64,000 bases of DNA, taken from NCBI GenBank assembly GCA_023846275.1, contig JAIUJO010000089.1:1007001-1071000 (forward strand), read 5' to 3'. Shown here in pieces: positions 59,600 through 64,000 of the stretch. Below the pieces are notes generated by a model. It saw only the letters and a list, made by a program, of their open reading frames with translations. It ran no database searches and was not told where the DNA came from. Numbering within the stretch: position 1 is the stretch's first letter; each line of letters begins with the position of its first letter. Origin of the DNA: Vanilla planifolia (lineage: Eukaryota; Streptophyta; Magnoliopsida; Asparagales; Orchidaceae). The position numbers were made by a program, and so were the translations under genes.

Positions 59600-60995
59600 G
59601 CATTTTCTCCAAGATAGAGAATTAATGTTGAAGATCAAACTGGGCATTCAACTAGCTCAACAACTGGTAGGATCATCCGATTCAATCGTGCTGACCTAGT
59701 GATGTGAGCATGGTCATTTAATGTTTTTTATGTCCAGATTTATGTCTGCTATAGGAATAAGATATGAAAAGATTTTTGAAAAGAAAGTGAATGAAGAAAA
59801 TAAAAACACATCAAAAAAAAAAGAAAAATTTATCCCAACTATAGGTTAAACTTCCAGATTGATTTACTCTAAATTAAAATGTTTGTTAGATAAAAACAAA
59901 ATAATGCTAAATCACTACTCCTTGGCTTAGCTACTTCGGTTAATCCATTTTTTACCATTTCAGCATTTAACAGTGTAAAATAAACCAATATACTGGACAA
60001 GCTCAACAAGCTATTTCTACCAATCATACTTTAGATCCTTCCAAGTGAAGGCCAGCCAACATGCTTAGAAAAACAATAAATACAAACAGCAAAAGTATAA
60101 TGTAAGTTCATAAATCAAGAAACATGAAAAAAACCCATTCAACAGAATAATAGTTTTTATTTTGATCTGTAACGCGAAATAAGTTGGCATTAAAAATTGA
60201 TCAATTATATTAGTTTTCTAATCATGCTGGAGCATCAGATGATATCTAATGCATTTTATCAAAAGTTGTAGTAGCTTCTTTAAAATTAAAAAATTTTATA
60301 TGGTTTTAGAAATACAAAATACCCTCTCATAAAGCTTCATTTGATTTAAGCACTTATACTCAAACAATTTTAAAAGTCACTGTCTTGACCATCTATACTA
60401 GCATCCTTAATGTAAAGTGTTGAGGCTAACTATAGATTTTAAGAAACAAAAGAGAATTTGAGTTGAAGAATTACTAGGTGCAGTGGGATACTAAAAAAAG
60501 GAAGCTCTTCCAAGTTCATGATTTGAACTTAGAAATAATAAAGAGATAAACAAAAAAAATGACCATAAGAGAGAAAATCAATTATAGCCAATTAAATATT
60601 CTCCTTTCTCTCTCTCTCTCCTCCCTCCTCTAAACTCCATATGCTAAATGCCAAGAATACATTTATGGACAATTAAGTCATTAGAAAATCCATTAACATG
60701 GCATGGTTGTATTGAATTCCATGGCAATAAAAATAGTATGTTATTTTGATAATAATAAACACTTTAAATATTTATTATGTAATCTAATTTATCTATTTAG
60801 TATATTCTATAAATTATCTTAAGATTGGTAGACTCATGAAGCGCTCATTGTGGAGTAGATAAGAATATTCTAAAGTGCAGATAGAAATGTTTTACTACTA
60901 TGATAATCGTGTGTCCAAGAAGCACCTCAAAGAACTTTGGAACTTCATAGAAAATGTATACGGATTAAAGTCTAATTTTCTATGTTATTTGAAGA
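59600..60995. other. AT-rich DNA upstream of the KIN-14 relic
   Basis: The missing KIN-14 N-terminal and stalk exons would lie here on the minus strand, but I recognise none. A (CT)n run is present at about 60,605-60,630. Confidence 0.45.
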
Positions 60996-60999
60996 GCTT

Positions 61000-63900
61000 G
61001 CACTACATTACACAAGCATTCTAAAGTTCATTTAGTTGTGCTCTTTTAACCAAGGATTTTGCTTCAATCTCTTTTGTGAAGCAATCAACTATCACAACAA
61101 AATACCAATGTTTGCCCAAGGAAAATTGTTTCATAAACAAGGAAATGCCATAACACATTAATGGCTTTCATTGATCATATTAGTCATTGAGGCAAATTTC
61201 TATTAAAATGACAATTTTTAAGATCTCAACATATTGTGCAACATTCTTTTGCATTGTTGGCTAGCACAATTCTTGTTAAAAAACTCATGGCTAGGTTATA
61301 ACAAAAACAAGCTTCAATAATCCACAAAATAAATTGATTTAATAATGTCAAACAGCTTGAGAGGTTGGATAACATTATTCCAAATTTTTAAGAACATGAA
61401 ATACATAATAGACGAGCTACTTAATCCATATCATTCTCATAGTTTTTTATAAGCTACAATATTATTTTGCCTCCAAATGTCTTGAAAATGGTTAATGCTC
61501 GACTTCATAGCAAGATATGATTCTACACAACGTAGCAATATGACCATCTAACTTATATAGGTCTCAAAATGTCTTTTGTGAATGCATTTTCAAAAAGTCT
61601 CAAATGCCATCAGGGTTAGCTTCACTTCCTTTCTTTAAACGTGCTTGATAAGATGCCAAAATTCCACTCGAGTGGATTGACCTGCAACCTAAATTTTCAT
61701 AATTCTTGAAAGTTCTCTTTAAGATCCTTGATATAGGCAATGAATGATTGCTTTTGACTAAAAACTCCTCATCAAATGCATCAAGATTCATTCCTCATTG
61801 ATGGCTAAAAACTATATTAACCACGTATTGGTATGTTGCCCTTTCAGTTTTTAAAACAAATGACATGGCCTTTTAGCAACATATTGAAAATTGATGATAG
61901 ATGAAGTTTTTCATTCTCTAACTCAAAAATCCTGATCTATTGTCATCCAAAGAAGGCTTTGAAAAAAGCTTAAATGATTAAAAGTTGCAATCAAGCTCAT
62001 TGAATCATCAATTTTTGACAAAAAGGAAAATTTTGGTCAAGCCAAATAAGATAAAACAAAGAGTCAACACAAATGTGTCATTTGTCAGAACTTTTCTTGA
62101 CAAGCAAAAAAGTTTCCAACCACTTGAGGTATTACACAACAACAATGAATCAAACCTTAAGAAAATAAGCTAGTTCTCTTTAGTTAGCGCTTGTTTTTCT
62201 TAGCTAAGTGTGTCTTCTTCTATCATATTCTTAGGCATTCAAAGTTAATGTTAAGATGTTGGTAAAACATAACTCAAGTTACACCAACCATATCAAAACA
62301 AGACCATGCAAAAATATCCATGTGCTGAGCTAGTAGTGAAAGAATGGTTTCCCTTTGCTATTAATTCAAACCCTTTGCTCTCTATTGAAGTTAACAAATA
62401 TACGTATACTTTGGAAGGAACTAAAAGATCAACAAGAAAAGAAAAAAACAATCTATGAAGAAGAATCAAGACGTCCAATAAATTGACGAAATGACACGAA
62501 TTCCCATCATTGTACTAAGGTAGCAACTCTTTAACTGAAGCAGTTCTCCTTAAACATGCAAAACCGAATGGCGTAAGACTTTATTTGAACACAAGGGAAC
62601 AAAGAGTGTGAGGAGTACCTGATGGGTGATGACCAAGATTGAAATTACTTAACAAAGAGTAATTTTTTGTAGGATTTTAGTTTGACGGGTAAAAAAATAA
62701 ATAATCCCACTTTGACTATAAAGAAAAATATTTGGAGATTTATGTGATAATTTAGCCTTAAAATGTTCAAAAACTTTTTGAGAATAAAACCCTCTTTGGT
62801 CTGAATCAGATGATCAAATGAAACAATATCTTGACATAATAAAACTTGGTTGTAAAATTTATGCACAGAAGGTGTTGAAGCCATAATGTGAAATTTATTT
62901 ATTGTAGGTAAATCAAAAATTACAAATAATGATATTATCATGTTCATAAAATTTTCCATCTACTTGACTACTTATATTTCATTCCCATATGCGAAAAAAG
63001 AAAGCTAACTTTAAGCTTAGTTTTTTCTCCCAAGATACTGATTGGATAACCAACATAGGGGAGAACACGACTTAAACAAATGCCCATCTTATTGAAGACA
63101 TTCCAAAATAAAGAATCAGATATCCACAACACCAAACACAAATCAATGTTTGCAATAAGTCATGTGAACACGATGGTGATTTTAAGAAATTCTAAATAAC
63201 AAAGATGCTTTGGCTCATAAGAGATTGGAAGGAAATAAAATATTCTCATTATTACATTTGACAAAGTGTTTGCCTTAAAAGACTTTAGAATTAATTTATA
63301 AGGACATGCTTGATTCATTCCAAAGATCACTAAAATAATACTAACATGTACTTAAACTTGTCTCCATGGCCCTAAAGAGAGTTGAAAAATCTCGATAGGT
63401 CATAAATGGTTTTCCTTCAAGGTGATGCAACACTAAATGTTGAGTTTGAACCTCCTTTAATCCATAGAAACTACATAAAGCATAAACCAATCACAAAGCT
63501 ACTCAGGTCAAACCTTTCTTCACAATCTTTCTAGATGATGACACTTAACTTCGTTCATTTCATATGATAGCTCTTCATGATTTATGAGTGCTTTATCATA
63601 GTTTATTATAGTACATCATAGTTCAATTCAAATTTTCTTGGTTCTTTCACTTGATACGACATTGGATACCTTTCCATAGATTAAGACAATAGGAGGCATG
63701 GTTGGGAGCTTTTCATGTATTTTCAATCTCTTTAATACTTGCTTTGGCTAGTTAAGCTCCCTTTTGGATGAATTCCTTTAAATGAACTGCATAAAAAGTG
63801 CCAAGGTTTAGAATAGCATTATCTTTTTTTATTTCTTTGTGATCTCTCTTTATTTCTTCATGCTTTCTTTCCTAAAATAAGTTATTAAAAATTAAGAAGT

Positions 63901-64000
63901 GTTTAATTAAGATATTTAGTTCCATGAACATTTCTTTCCTTTTTTATTCTTTTTCAAGAACTCTTGTATTAAAAAAAATATAAGATAAATGAAAGTTTTA
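61000..64000 (-). mobile_element. Ty3/gypsy-type retrotransposon fossil
   Basis: At about 61,060-61,165 the minus strand encodes a stretch similar to the start of the plant gypsy integrase core (a 'VxVDYFTKWIEAK'-type segment; here VVIVDCFTKEIEAKSLV). Sequence at higher coordinates, which is upstream on that strand, has the balanced composition of decayed gag-pol, including frames at 61,600-61,791 and 62,645-62,959, but no other domain is certain. No LTR was identified and the element probably runs past the window edge. It is broken at many places and old. Confidence 0.5.

Overview
The window looks like AT-rich nuclear DNA of a flowering plant. The evidence is recognisable plant gene relics (D-type cyclin, cytosolic uS8/S15a, augmin subunit 5, KIN-14 kinesin), plant-type Ty1/copia- and Ty3/gypsy-derived sequence, and degenerate CCCTAA(T/A) repeats. 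Some residues of the KIN-14 relic resemble my memory of the rice protein, which leans weakly to a monocot. I see no intact protein-coding gene. It reads as a pericentromeric or subtelomeric-type repeat landscape holding decaying gene copies. All family names come from recognising translated motifs by eye; no search was run.

Region by region. 1-4.7 kb is an extreme, strand-asymmetric (TTC)n-type polypyrimidine array, split near 3.7-4.05 kb by a degenerate telomere-like block. 4.9-5.5 kb holds a broken D-type cyclin on the minus strand, with a 53-bp x3 repeat upstream of it. 5.9-10.4 kb is featureless AT-rich DNA. 10.4-11.5 kb is a gene-like island: an unnamed open frame (+) and a kinesin-like first exon (-). 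13.73-13.83 kb is the broken last exon of a uS8/S15a gene. 15.4-18.9 kb holds two copies of one copia-like LTR end in opposite orientation, with a 0.6-kb repeat between them that is also found at 12.9 kb. 21.3-23.8 and 30.75-34.8 kb are two diverged copies of one large unclassified repeat. 27.4-28.0 kb is a very recent 289-bp tandem duplication. 29.06-29.69 kb is an inverted relative of the LTR at 15.6-16.2 kb. 38.4-38.85 kb is an unidentified G+C-rich block.

39.7-52.05 kb is a large minus-strand pseudogene of augmin subunit 5 (AUG5). It keeps its introns, one of them filled with retrotransposon-like DNA, and lacks both ends. 57.4-57.9 kb is a five-unit minisatellite abutting a second minus-strand relic at 57.9-59.5 kb, a C-terminal-motor KIN-14 kinesin of the ATK1/KATA type. 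61-64 kb carries a gypsy-type integrase fossil on the minus strand.

The relics do not form a working pathway. It is notable that two certain and one possible microtubule-motor or spindle genes plus a cell-cycle cyclin lie within 55 kb. The AUG5 and KIN-14 copies keep introns, so they are duplicated or decayed genes and not processed copies.
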